DNA of 64,000 nt from Mariniblastus sp. (lineage in GTDB: Bacteria; Planctomycetota; Planctomycetia; Pirellulales; Pirellulaceae), in assembly GCA_029251085.1 (NCBI GenBank), contig JAQXDZ010000020.1:1-64000 (forward strand). Reading direction: 5' to 3'. The notes beneath the pieces are model-generated. The model did no database searches and was not told the DNA's origin. It saw only the letters and a list, made by a program, of their open reading frames with translations. Positions 1 through 9,013 of this stretch are shown here, piece after piece. The first letter of the stretch is position 1. Every line of letters begins with the position of its first letter. The translations under genes and the position numbers were made by a program.

Positions 1-948
1 CAGTTTTTTCGTGGGCGTCACATACCAGACAATACGACTAGCTCTAAAGTGATTGAGTCATCGATTGCAGAGATAATGTGGTACACGACATTTGTAGATC
101 GAAACGCGGATCAGTTAATTGACTTGTCCGAGAGCTTAAAAGTGCATCGCCGAGTTCTTTTGATTCGACCCGATATGGGACCATGGGAGAATCTCACCTC
201 AGCTCAGGTAACCACTCTGATGCAAAATAACGATATTTCATGTCGCATTGTCTTTGACCAAGACGCGAATGAATTCAATGTCTACGCGAACAGCCTTAGC
301 GATCTTGCTCTGAGAAGAAATCGTTTTTGTCATCAGTGGTACAACTATGACGCTGGTACTCCAAGTATTGATATCAATTGGCCCAACTTCCTTGATAGGT
401 CCTTAATTTCCACGTTTAAACCAGTGGAGGGAAATGACATTGTTCTCACGGATGTTGCAAGTTTTGATTTACAAGTTTACTCGCCCAATGTCACTCTAAG
501 TCTGGATACTGACATTCCGGTAGCGCCCGCTGATCCTGGGTTCCCTGTCGCCGCGACGCAGATTTCTGCAGGTGATTTCGTCGATCTCGTTTGGAACCCA
601 CCGGCAAACCCACCACCAAACGCACTAGTAGATTTTCGAGGTAGCCGATTCAATTTTGCACCGCAGGTATGGCGTAACGCTTTCCCAGCAGCGGAGGCCT
701 TCTACGATACGTGGACACCTGTCTATGAGAGCGATGGATTTGATCAGGATAATGATTCTTTGATTGATGAGGGAACCAACGGCTTAGATAACGGTGGCCC
801 TCTCGCTCCGGATGATGATTCGGAACGTGAAACACGCCCGCCCTACCCTTTCCCGATTCGGGGTGTGAAGGTCAGCATTCGCCTGATTGAAAAAACTACC
901 AATCAGGTCTACCAGTCGTCCGTCGTTCATTCTTACGTACCTGAGTAA
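1..948 (+). CDS. Pseudopilin-like secretion protein, C-terminal part (5' end outside window)
   Basis: The frame is open from base 1 with no upstream stop, so the start lies outside the window; the GTG at 49 is only an internal valine. The N-terminal methylation helix expected of a pseudopilin is therefore not visible. The last 30 residues (IRGVKVSIRLIEK, then a Gln and Val rich strand ending VHSYVPE) resemble the C-terminal strands of PulJ/GspJ-type prepilin-like proteins. A DxDNDxLIDEG stretch near 742-774 looks like a calcium-binding loop of the kind found in pseudopilins and thrombospondin type 3 repeats. Inferred role: minor pseudopilin of a type II secretion or type IV pilus-like system. 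The family call rests on the tail motif only, so it is moderate; a secreted protein of unknown function is the alternative. Confidence 0.6.
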   Translation, partial: QFFRGRHIPDNTTSSKVIESSIAEIMWYTTFVDRNADQLIDLSESLKVHRRVLLIRPDMGPWENLTSAQVTTLMQNNDISCRIVFDQDANEFNVYANSLSDLALRRNRFCHQWYNYDAGTPSIDINWPNFLDRSLISTFKPVEGNDIVLTDVASFDLQVYSPNVTLSLDTDIPVAPADPGFPVAATQISAGDFVDLVWNPPANPPPNALVDFRGSRFNFAPQVWRNAFPAAEAFYDTWTPVYESDGFDQDNDSLIDEGTNGLDNGGPLAPDDDSERETRPPYPFPIRGVKVSIRLIEKTTNQVYQSSVVHSYVPE

Positions 949-1034
949 ATAGGTTCAGCGGGTACATGATGGACGCTGGGTTGCCACGTGTGGTGGAATT
1001 TCGATTGAGTTGAATTTATTGTTGGTACAATTTC

Positions 1035-1478
1035 TTGCCTGACTTTCACGCCATTCGGCTGCATGGTCCCTGGACGGCCAAAGTTCTCGATTCCCAATTC
1101 GTTTGCGACGTTTCAGCGCATGAACGCCGGTTTTCAATCCCTTCCGATTGGGGAGATTGGTTGGGAGCGTCTTTTCGCGGTCGCGTTGAATTTCGACGCC
1201 GGTTTGGTTTACCCACGCAATTAAATCCCGGCCAAGCAGTTTGGCTTGTTTTGGAATCCGTTGATTTTCAAGCTTCTATTTCTCTCAATGAAATTGAAGT
1301 GGGAGCGATGCGTCTGGGTGACGATGCTTTCCGAGTCGAAATTGGAGAGCAGTTGCAGCATTCGAACCATCTAAGAGTTGTGGTAGACCTTCCTGCTGAG
1401 GTCGATCGTGGTGAACGAAACCCAATGGCGGGTGGTTTGATTGGCTCGGTTCGGTTGGAAATTGCCGAGAGCCTCTGA
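1035..1478 (+). CDS. Small stand-alone galactose-binding/GH2 jelly-roll-like protein
   Basis: A 147-residue protein starting at a TTG; an in-frame stop at 1011 leaves no good upstream start and no clear ribosome site is present. The pattern FRGRVEFRRRFGLP, then AVWLVLESVDFQASISLNEIEVG, then HLRVVVDLP and GGLIGSVRLEI matches the sugar-binding jelly-roll domain at the N-terminus of family 2 glycoside hydrolases, where a strand presents 'the partner is a substitute wife' style Asn/Gly loops next to the sugar. No catalytic domain follows, no signal peptide is seen, and the next gene is 300 bases away. It may be a free carbohydrate- or protein-binding module, or a relic of a larger enzyme. The bases 1479-1776 after it hold no gene I can support. 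Confidence 0.55.
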   Translation: MPDFHAIRLHGPWTAKVLDSQFVCDVSAHERRFSIPSDWGDWLGASFRGRVEFRRRFGLPTQLNPGQAVWLVLESVDFQASISLNEIEVGAMRLGDDAFRVEIGEQLQHSNHLRVVVDLPAEVDRGERNPMAGGLIGSVRLEIAESL

Positions 1479-1776
1479 ACGAATCGCCCCCGTTTTTTTG
1501 GCTGGGCCATCTCTGTTTGTCGGATGATAAAAACCAATCTCACGTGCCGATGTGAAACTTTGTCGGTTGGGTTGTGCTGCTGGGTTGTGCGGGCGGAGTG
1601 CCGGTTTTAACACCTATTCCGGCGAATTTTCGTGATTGCAGCGTAGATCTGTAGCCAAACTCTCGATGACAAAAATGGGGTGCCCCTCCATTTGACCGAC
1701 GAACTTTCGTCTTGCCGCCAGTTCAATCCGAAGTAGATTCCATCGCCAATACTTTTGGGTTTTTGTTTTCAAACAT

Positions 1777-3861
1777 GTGAATTTTACGATGACCGGTTCT
1801 GACTCAAACCAGCGACTCGAGTACGTTTTGTTAACGCTTTATCGTTACAAAATTGTATGGATTGCGCCTGCGATTCTTGGTGCTGTTCTAGCGTTGTACT
1901 ATGCGACGATGTTAAGTCCGCAAATCTGGTCCGCTCGGCAATCCATGATTGTGCGGGATGACCTCCTTGGCCAATCTTATAAACCGGGGCGATTTGATTC
2001 CATTGAGTCCATGAAATCGGCACAGGAGACGATTCTTGAGATCGCCCGACAGCCGCAAGTCATTCGAAATGCGATGGCTAAACTGGGGCCGCCAGAGACT
2101 TTAAAAAATCAGGCGGCGATCGCTGAGTGGCCTAACGAAGAGACAATCGAAGACATGCAGGACGCAGTCTTAATTCACGCTCCCAATGGCGCAGAATTTG
2201 GGAAAACAGAAGTGATTGTCCTGAATGTCAAGCAAAGCACTCCGGAGCGGTCACTCAAGTTCATCGAGTTGCTGCTGGTCGAAATCATCGCCAAAGTCGA
2301 TCAGGTTCGTTCGATGCGATTGCAGAGTATGGAAGTTGAGTTAACGCGGGTACGCGATGCTGCAATGGCAGAGCTCAATAAATCAAAAGATAAGCTTATC
2401 CAGATGGATAAGTCATTGGGGTCAGATATCGCCACGATGAACGCTCTGAGCGATCCCCAAAACAGCGACAACTCGATCAAGCGAGACATTTCACAGATTC
2501 GCATTGAAATACGAGAGGCGACGCTTCAATTAGAAAAGCGAACTGCATTGCTGTTGCAATTGGAAGAGGCCAAAACAAAGCCCGACCGTATTCTCGGCCT
2601 TTCAGCGGAAATGATCGGGATCCTGCCGGCGCTGGATGATCTGAAAAAAGAGATGATCGAAAAGCAAGCTCAATTCGCCGTGACAACGGGGCTTTACCTA
2701 CCTGGCCACCCGAAGTACGTACAGTCACAGAAGTCCATCGAAGCGATGCGGCAACAAATCCACCTTGAGCTCGACCTTTGTGTTACCGCAATGCAAAACG
2801 AAGTCAAGGATGCGAAGACGCGGTGGTCGCGACTCGACAAAGAAATGAACTCTCTTGATCAGCAGCTTACCAAGCTCAGTGAAAACAGAACCGAAATATT
2901 GACGCTTGTCGCTGAGTTAAAAGAACGTACGGAAATTGCGAATAAAGCTCAGTCCAACCTGGCTGAGATTAAAAGTTTAGCGGAGGCAGGCGTCTCTAAT
3001 CTGATTGCCCGAGTGGACGAGCCTCAGGTGTCCACACGACCTGACGGGCCAGGAAAAAAGCTTAAGATACTTGTTGGTGGATTTGCTGGATTGATGCTTG
3101 GCCTCGGCGTCGTTTTGCTGATTGCTCCGCCAATGGATCCAGAGCAGTTTGGGTTTGGCGGCGGACCCGATGGTAGCGGTCCCGGTTCGAATAGCCCTGA
3201 GGATCGCAGTCCGCGTTCGGCGATCGAAAGTCCTTCTCGTCACTATCCAATTCTGCCAGAGACTACGGGTTCGGCACCGGCCTATGGTGCCTATGGTGTT
3301 TCCTCGCAGGCTCCTTCGGTAGCCGATTTGTTGGCCGCTTCTCAAGAGGTTTTGCCCCCGCCGGTTAGTGCCTCTCAAGCTCCGGTTAGCGAGCCTCAAG
3401 CAACGGGAACGTTGCCGCAAGAAGTTAAAATTCGGCCGGCACGGTACGACCAGCGAAAGCGTCGATTTGTTGTTCGCCCCGACAGTCAATCGACTTCGCC
3501 GGCTGGAGCAGAAGCTTCGCCACAAGGGACTCGGGAACGCCGAGAAGCAACGCAGCCATCGATTGAAACAAACTCGGTAGAGTTTGTTGACCCGCGAAGT
3601 TTTCGTCAAACTGCAGATGCTCCCACGCTCAAGCGGCGGAGCCCAAGTGTGCGGGCGGTAGATCTCGCAAAAACGGCAGCCAGCGAAGATGCTGCATTCC
3701 AGCGAACAGTACCGAGTGATGGAGAGTCTGCCGGTACCACAAACGTCCCGCCAACGAGGGATGAGTCGATGGGGATTCCGGAGCAAATTCAAAAGCTCAG
3801 TGATTCGATTGCGAGATATGCAAATCCTAATCCGATGGACTCGCCACGCGACGATCGCTAG
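1777..3861 (+). CDS. Wzz/GumC-type polysaccharide chain-length/export protein
   Basis: A 694-residue inner-membrane protein with the polysaccharide co-polymerase layout: a membrane helix near residues 27-46, a long periplasmic region (about 60-420) with Wzz-like N-terminal features and extensive coiled coil, and a second helix near 429-451. This family controls the length of surface polysaccharides made by the Wzy route. After the second helix come about 240 residues rich in Pro, Ser, Ala and Arg, predicted cytoplasmic and disordered. No Walker motif is present, so it is not a fused BY-kinase. The start is GTG 1777, but ATG 1789 is equally possible; neither has a clear ribosome site. It converges on the WcaJ-type transferase next door, which supports an exopolysaccharide role. 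Confidence 0.8.
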   Translation: MNFTMTGSDSNQRLEYVLLTLYRYKIVWIAPAILGAVLALYYATMLSPQIWSARQSMIVRDDLLGQSYKPGRFDSIESMKSAQETILEIARQPQVIRNAMAKLGPPETLKNQAAIAEWPNEETIEDMQDAVLIHAPNGAEFGKTEVIVLNVKQSTPERSLKFIELLLVEIIAKVDQVRSMRLQSMEVELTRVRDAAMAELNKSKDKLIQMDKSLGSDIATMNALSDPQNSDNSIKRDISQIRIEIREATLQLEKRTALLLQLEEAKTKPDRILGLSAEMIGILPALDDLKKEMIEKQAQFAVTTGLYLPGHPKYVQSQKSIEAMRQQIHLELDLCVTAMQNEVKDAKTRWSRLDKEMNSLDQQLTKLSENRTEILTLVAELKERTEIANKAQSNLAEIKSLAEAGVSNLIARVDEPQVSTRPDGPGKKLKILVGGFAGLMLGLGVVLLIAPPMDPEQFGFGGGPDGSGPGSNSPEDRSPRSAIESPSRHYPILPETTGSAPAYGAYGVSSQAPSVADLLAASQEVLPPPVSASQAPVSEPQATGTLPQEVKIRPARYDQRKRRFVVRPDSQSTSPAGAEASPQGTRERREATQPSIETNSVEFVDPRSFRQTADAPTLKRRSPSVRAVDLAKTAASEDAAFQRTVPSDGESAGTTNVPPTRDESMGIPEQIQKLSDSIARYANPNPMDSPRDDR

Positions 3862-3963
3862 ACGTTCATTGTCGCCAGGTCATCGCTTGAAGCTGGGGTT
3901 GAAGAGCCTGCTGTGGTTGAAGCAATCGGTTTCCCGAGTCGTTTCACGGGTTGTTGCTTAAAA

Positions 3964-5379
3964 TTAATGAGCGTTCTGTTTTGAGAAAACGACGGTAAAG
4001 GTTTGAAGAATGATTTTCAAATCAAGCCAAATCGACCATTCTCGAATGTATTGATGGTCGAAAAACACACGTTTTTCCATCTTGTCGAGTGTTTCAGTTT
4101 CTCCGCGGCAACCATTCACCTGAGCCAATCCGGTGATTCCGGGTTTGACTTTATGGCGAAGCATGTAGCCTTCGATTTGGCTGCGATAAAATTCATTGTG
4201 GGAGTTGGCGTGTGGACGAGGGCCAACCAGTGACATCTTTCCAGAAATCACATTAAATATTTGAGGTAACTCATCCAGAGATGTGCGCCTGAGGAAGCCG
4301 CCGATGGAGGTTAACCGTTGATCATTTTTTGTCGCCTGGACGACTTTGTCTCCGTCTTCCATCACGTTCATGCTGCGGAATTTCCAAACGAGAATTTCTT
4401 TTCCGTCGAGTCCATATCGTTTTTGTCGGAATAGAACTGGTCCCTGAGAGGTTAGTTTCACTGCCGCGGCAATCAAGAGCATTGGCAGCGAAAGTAGAGT
4501 GATTCCAAGAGTGCCAAGGGCGATATCAACTCCGCGTTTTAGGATTCCATCTACGCCGTAGAATGGGTTTTCGGAAACGCTAACCACGGGCAGACCCTGG
4601 ATATCAGTCCAACGCGAATTGAGCATTTGAAAAACGAATAGGTCGGGAACGATGTAGACCGAAGCCGTTGTATCCGCCAGTGCCTGAATAAGACTTCGAA
4701 TTCGTTTTTCCGCACGCATGGGAAGCGAGATAAAAACGACTTGGACATCGCCTGATTTTGCACTCTCGATGAGGGTGTCAATTTTGCCAAGCTTGACTGA
4801 AATGTCTTCAGGAAGATCGCCGGTTCTCTCTTGGGGGCGATCGTCATAGTAACCTAGAAATCGGAGTCCAAGATCTGGTGCTGTGCTGATGTTTCGGACG
4901 AGGTGAATGCCCAGGTCGTTGATCCCGACGACGGCATAGCCTCGGGAGTGAACCCCTTTGGCCTGCGACCACTGGCAATACCAGCGATAAAAAATTCTTG
5001 CCGATAGAGAAATGACAATTGTAAAACTAAACCAGAGGGCGAGTGAGCCTGCCGAAAGTTCGGTCGAGTAGAGGCTAAAATGCCCGAGGAATGAAAGCAT
5101 GATGACGGTGATAATTAGAGCGACCACGTTACAGATGGCTTCTTTTTCAAATCGAATGCCGCGCCAACTTCGGTACAGTCCAGAAATTTCAGCGGAGATG
5201 TTAAACACACCGATTGCTACTAAACCAATCACGATGGTGGATTGACTATTCGCACTGGGAACCCAGACGATCAGCATCATCAAGCCACTAATAATTGCGA
5301 CCGCATCGATTAATTTCATTGTTAATCGTGGCCAGGAATCGTGTTGGCTAATTCGCTGCTTAGGGGTCGGTTGGGTCAT
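3964..5379 (-). CDS. Undecaprenyl-phosphate glycosyl-1-phosphate transferase, WcaJ type
   Basis: A 471-residue polyprenyl glycosylphosphotransferase that would load the first sugar phosphate onto undecaprenyl phosphate for exopolysaccharide. The N-terminal half has several membrane helices (about 20-130) and a CoA-binding/Rossmann-like region (about 145-265, with VVGINDLG). The C-terminal catalytic domain (about 280-471) starts with KRGVDIALG and a long reentrant hydrophobic segment and carries the family motifs VLFRQKRYG, WKFRSM, RRTSLDELPQ, SLVGPRP and KPGITGLAQVNG. Length and order fit the WcaJ/WbaP/EpsE group. It faces the Wzz-like gene tail to tail. The sugar specificity cannot be read from the sequence. 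Confidence 0.9.
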   Translation of the reverse strand: MTQPTPKQRISQHDSWPRLTMKLIDAVAIISGLMMLIVWVPSANSQSTIVIGLVAIGVFNISAEISGLYRSWRGIRFEKEAICNVVALIITVIMLSFLGHFSLYSTELSAGSLALWFSFTIVISLSARIFYRWYCQWSQAKGVHSRGYAVVGINDLGIHLVRNISTAPDLGLRFLGYYDDRPQERTGDLPEDISVKLGKIDTLIESAKSGDVQVVFISLPMRAEKRIRSLIQALADTTASVYIVPDLFVFQMLNSRWTDIQGLPVVSVSENPFYGVDGILKRGVDIALGTLGITLLSLPMLLIAAAVKLTSQGPVLFRQKRYGLDGKEILVWKFRSMNVMEDGDKVVQATKNDQRLTSIGGFLRRTSLDELPQIFNVISGKMSLVGPRPHANSHNEFYRSQIEGYMLRHKVKPGITGLAQVNGCRGETETLDKMEKRVFFDHQYIREWSIWLDLKIILQTFTVVFSKQNAH

Positions 5380-5740
5380 AAAACAGGGATAGAAAAGGAG
5401 TCGATATGAAATAGGCTCGCCAAGAAGTAGGGAGCAATGAATCCGAATGGAACCATTGGAGAAAGATAGGTTGCGAATTCGTGTTCCGTTCCCGATTTGA
5501 GGATAGGGATAGAATACGCGTTACCAAAAAAAACGATCGTGAGGTTTGAAACCCGTGTGGCGGATCTGCAGGAACATCAATGTTGGTTTTGGCCGCGGGG
5601 AGACTGCTGAAGTGCCATCGGCATGATGCAAAAATGCATCAATTGCCACGAATATTGGTCAAATGCTCGGGATTGGCGCAGCACTGAAGTGGCGTCGGTG
5701 GAGAATCAGGCAGGGTAATCATTCCGAATCGAGGTAGTGA
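5380..5740. other. Intergenic region without a supported gene
   Basis: The 361 bases lie between the 5' end of the WcaJ-type gene and the 3' end of the ketoacyl synthase gene, both on the minus strand. I see no coding frame with family support and no RNA gene. The only structure noted is the short inverted repeat listed at 5624-5641. Confidence 0.6.
5624..5641. repeat. Short perfect inverted repeat (7-bp arms, AAAA loop)
   Basis: The arms TGATGCA and TGCATCA flank an AAAA spacer. It lies about 245 bases upstream of the WcaJ-type gene and 100 bases downstream of the ketoacyl synthase gene. There is no T-run after it, so it is a poor intrinsic terminator; it could be a protein-binding palindrome or chance. 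Confidence 0.35.
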
Positions 5741-7060
5741 TTACTGATATTTTTGGATGACAACTGAGCTTGCCTGACCTTGAGGCGTCACATTGAGATT
5801 GATGAAAGAATCACCTGCTTCGACGTCGTCAGCTTGGACTGCATTGATTGGGCATTGATCGTCGAGATCATCGCAATTCATTATTGGGAACAATGGCCCT
5901 TTCTCGATCGCCATTAAACTCGCTGCGATTTCTACAATCCCGCACCCGCCACCGAGGTTGCCCATGTAGCTTTTGGCTGCGGTGACAGGAGTGTCTTTCA
6001 TGACATCCGCGATGGCTAGTGATTCCTGAAGATCGCATTCAGGTGACCCGAGTCCGTGGGCGTGGACATGACCGATGTTGGAAGCATCTATCCCGGAAGT
6101 TTCAAGGCCTCCGAGGAGAACGTTCTCCAGTGCTTTCTGGTAATTCGCTGCGCCGTTTTTGTCAGCAACACAGGAGGACCCATAGCCTACGACTTCGCCC
6201 AGAATATTGGCTCCCCGTTTTTCAGCGGAAGAAAGTTCTTCCAGAATCAAAACGCCAGCTCCTTCTCCCAGTGTCATGCCAGTTCGGTTTTTATCAAAAG
6301 GTCGGCATGCTTTGGTTGGATCTCCGCCTGCAGCTTCGGTGTGCCGGTCGGCGAGTTGCTCTTGAAGGGCAATATGGACGGTGCGAAGAGGGTGAATTCG
6401 AGAGCCGGTAGAACCGGCGACCATGAAATCTGCCGAACCACGTTTGATGATCGTCGTCGCTTCGGCAATCGCCAGGTTGGCTGACGCTTCCCGGACGGTA
6501 ATTGAATTGCTGGGGCCGCGTAGGTCGTTGTAAATGGCAACATGGCTGGCTGGCATGTTGGGTAAGTATTTGAGTAACCACAGTGGCTCGACTTTAGTTA
6601 ATCCATGTTCTGCCCATTTATCGAAACAGAATTTTTCATCGTCGTCTAAGCAGGCGCGAATTCCTTCGACGAAATCGAGAGGGCTGGTGATGATGTAATC
6701 ACTTCCGAAAAGCGTGCCGATTCGACTGGGGTCGATGCTGCCAGATTCGAGCCCGGAATCAGTCAGCGCTAATTGAGCTGCTGCGGCACCGAGTTGAATT
6801 TCCCGGCACATCAGCCGAAGCCCTTTTTTGATGCTTCGTTGTAATTTTTTTTCCAGCGGGCCAAAGCTGTCGATGCTGCCTGTAAAGTCGGTGCATTCAC
6901 CGCCAAAGTCAGAAGGGAAATGTTCCGTAGGCAAATTAGAAAGCAAACGGACACCGCTCTTCTGTTGACTGAGCGAATCCCAAAGATCGGTGGATGAACT
7001 GCCAATGGGGCTGATCAAACCCATTCCTGTGATGACGACGCGGCGATCTGATTGGGCCAT
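5741..7060 (-). CDS. Beta-ketoacyl-ACP synthase-like protein lacking the catalytic cysteine
   Basis: A 439-residue FabF-fold thiolase-superfamily protein; RRVVITGMGLISPIG at the N-terminus and the GMTLGEGAGVLILEE segment are typical of KAS II. The key residues differ. Where FabF has the nucleophile in TACTSG, this protein has VREASA, so Glu191 replaces Cys. The first histidine (HAHG, His335) and the lysine (AAKS, Lys363) remain, but the second histidine (GHLLG in FabF) is Asn368 (GNLGGG). Such a protein should not condense acyl chains normally; KS-beta/chain-length-factor partners of type II polyketide synthases also lack the cysteine. It stands alone, with no acyl carrier protein or active synthase beside it. 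It could be a decarboxylase-like or regulatory partner, or have a new acyl-transfer role. Confidence 0.85.
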   Translation of the reverse strand: MAQSDRRVVITGMGLISPIGSSSTDLWDSLSQQKSGVRLLSNLPTEHFPSDFGGECTDFTGSIDSFGPLEKKLQRSIKKGLRLMCREIQLGAAAAQLALTDSGLESGSIDPSRIGTLFGSDYIITSPLDFVEGIRACLDDDEKFCFDKWAEHGLTKVEPLWLLKYLPNMPASHVAIYNDLRGPSNSITVREASANLAIAEATTIIKRGSADFMVAGSTGSRIHPLRTVHIALQEQLADRHTEAAGGDPTKACRPFDKNRTGMTLGEGAGVLILEELSSAEKRGANILGEVVGYGSSCVADKNGAANYQKALENVLLGGLETSGIDASNIGHVHAHGLGSPECDLQESLAIADVMKDTPVTAAKSYMGNLGGGCGIVEIAASLMAIEKGPLFPIMNCDDLDDQCPINAVQADDVEAGDSFINLNVTPQGQASSVVIQKYQ

Positions 7061-7285
7061 GGAATGAAAAACTTTGGGCGAAAGTTTTAAAAAAGGGATG
7101 AAAATAGTGCGTCTCGAACCAAGAGCTACACTGAAATTTTAATGTGTTGGGCAGCTGACGGCTTAAACCGGCCGTGCTTTCCGTTGTCTATTCTAGGCTT
7201 CTTGCGGTGGTCGTCGAGATGACTTTGGGCAATTAAGCAGACTGGAGCCGAAGTTCTGTCCGGCAGCCCTCAAGGAACCTCTGGT

Positions 7286-9013
7286 TCAAGGTGATTTTAT
7301 CGGAGCGGTTGATTTATTCGCAGTTTGAGGGATGGTAGCGCTCTGGGCTGGCCCGCGATACTCAATGAAAAGGAGTGCCTCAGCTTGGTTTGATTTTTGA
7401 GGTAGACCGGGAATTCGGAGGCCGAGCCCGTCGTTTTCCGGTTCGGGCGATGCAACCACTCCGCAGCTGAGCATCAGCACTTGGTCGTTACGCCAACGAA
7501 ATCGCTCGTGCAGCCTCCAGCTAACGAGCTGAGGAATTTGGAGAGTGACCTCCTGTTTGGTGCCGTTCCCTACAGGGACATCGACTTTTACTTTTGTTAG
7601 TTTTTCGACCTGATCGACATTGCATTTAATCACCGCTTCAATCGTCGAATTGTCCATCGAAGAAAGACAGCTCAGTTCCAGCCGATACCCTTCATCGATG
7701 CGGCTCTGCTGAGGCTGAAAGGCGGGGACTTGGTTCGGGATCCATTTTAAATTTCGGATGAATTCGACGGGTGTGATTTTTTCGACCACCATGGTTTGTC
7801 CGTCATGATTGCTAAGCCGACCCGAGTTGTGCTTTCTGATTTCCGGTCGCTTGGCTAGTGAATTGATCAGGATGGCTGCATTTTCTTTTGAGAGGATCCA
7901 GGCTTCTGTGCCCGGAGTTGCGACATTGATTGGCTGTAGGATGGTGTAAAAATCTGATCGCCAATTGGGTTTCTCGATTGTCATCATATGAAGATCGACA
8001 TTTTGAACTTGGCCCCGGGTTCGATTGAATCGTTCAACGATGTTCTTGACGACTTTTTGAATCTCAGGGGTGTGGTAAACGTAGAGTTTTTCTTTGTCGG
8101 CATTCAAGATTCCCAGCGGACGGTAGAACCACATTTCAGTTCCGGTTTCGCGTAAGATCCAGTCGACTATCGATCGTTCCGGTTGTTTATTATTGGTGAT
8201 CCGCGATGTGTAGGGTGTAATGTCGTACTCTTGCCAGATTTGGCCAGCCGCACTCGGTAGGTCGTTGGGTGTCTTTTTGAAGCTCGCTATCGCCGTGTTA
8301 GTTGGAGCAGGAGCAGCGGCTTTTAAAGGTGTTTGAGGTTGCGAGCTAGTTACAGAGTTTTGTGGTTGGGCTACCGCTGGATTAGCAGCAGATACACTCG
8401 GTGCGGTGGGTTGAGTTTTTGGCTGAACTGGAAATGCCGCGACCGCAACGCCTGTCGGCGAATTTAAATCGGATTCCATGCTGGCCGGCGCGACAAAGGA
8501 GGAGGCTTTGGGTTGAGCGGGTCTTTGCCACGGAGCAGCTGCATTGTTCGCTGGTGGAGTTACTGGCGGAGTTGCCGGCGATCCTAGTAGGCTTTGTAAA
8601 TTCTTGCTTTGAAATTGACCGCTTGGCTTAACGAGAGCGTTGGAGACTGGCGGTGAAGTGGGTGATAATTTTAAATTTGGATTACCCGAGAATGCCTGTG
8701 GACTAGGCGGTTGCATTTGAGGAGGGGTAACTGCGGAAGTCTTTGGGACTTGCGTGGAAGCAATTCCCGGTTTTCCAATATTGGCAGGTTGGAAGGAGCT
8801 TGGAGGTGGAGTCGGCTTACCGACTGTTCCGGGATTTGAGGCTATCGAGGGAGGCCAGTTTTGTTTAACGGTCGTTTGAGCTGCTGCGAAGCCTGGCAAA
8901 GCCAGTCCCGCAAAAAGAACCGCAACGACGGTAATGACATTCAACCACTGGCGACGGGGGTGCATTGATCTGCAGTTGCCAATTGTTGAATCGAATAAAG
9001 AATCCATTCTCAT
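7286..9013 (-). CDS. Secreted protein with Pro/Gln/Ala-rich N-terminal half and conserved C-terminal domain
   Basis: A 575-residue protein. The ATG at 9013 is chosen because GGAG sits six bases upstream; a TTG at 9025 and an ATG at 9007 are alternatives. A basic stretch (HPRRQW) and a hydrophobic run ending GFAAA form a signal peptide near residues 20-50. Residues about 50-255 are low-complexity Pro, Ala, Gln and Ser and probably disordered. Residues about 260-575 look folded: a segment beginning YDITPYTSRI and including YVYHTPEIQKVVKNIVERF resembles the short ring-building domains before bacterial secretins, and the end (LHERFRWRNDQVLMLSCGVV) is strand rich. I do not recognise a characterised family. 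A periplasmic or outer-membrane assembly role is only a guess. Confidence 0.7.
   Translation of the reverse strand: MRMDSLFDSTIGNCRSMHPRRQWLNVITVVAVLFAGLALPGFAAAQTTVKQNWPPSIASNPGTVGKPTPPPSSFQPANIGKPGIASTQVPKTSAVTPPQMQPPSPQAFSGNPNLKLSPTSPPVSNALVKPSGQFQSKNLQSLLGSPATPPVTPPANNAAAPWQRPAQPKASSFVAPASMESDLNSPTGVAVAAFPVQPKTQPTAPSVSAANPAVAQPQNSVTSSQPQTPLKAAAPAPTNTAIASFKKTPNDLPSAAGQIWQEYDITPYTSRITNNKQPERSIVDWILRETGTEMWFYRPLGILNADKEKLYVYHTPEIQKVVKNIVERFNRTRGQVQNVDLHMMTIEKPNWRSDFYTILQPINVATPGTEAWILSKENAAILINSLAKRPEIRKHNSGRLSNHDGQTMVVEKITPVEFIRNLKWIPNQVPAFQPQQSRIDEGYRLELSCLSSMDNSTIEAVIKCNVDQVEKLTKVKVDVPVGNGTKQEVTLQIPQLVSWRLHERFRWRNDQVLMLSCGVVASPEPENDGLGLRIPGLPQKSNQAEALLFIEYRGPAQSATIPQTANKSTAPIKSP

Noticed and set aside
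2977-3792. Long antisense reading frame opposite the Wzz-like gene
   Set aside because: Arg/Ser-rich translation typical of a shadow of the coding strand; the plus-strand product has a clear family layout.
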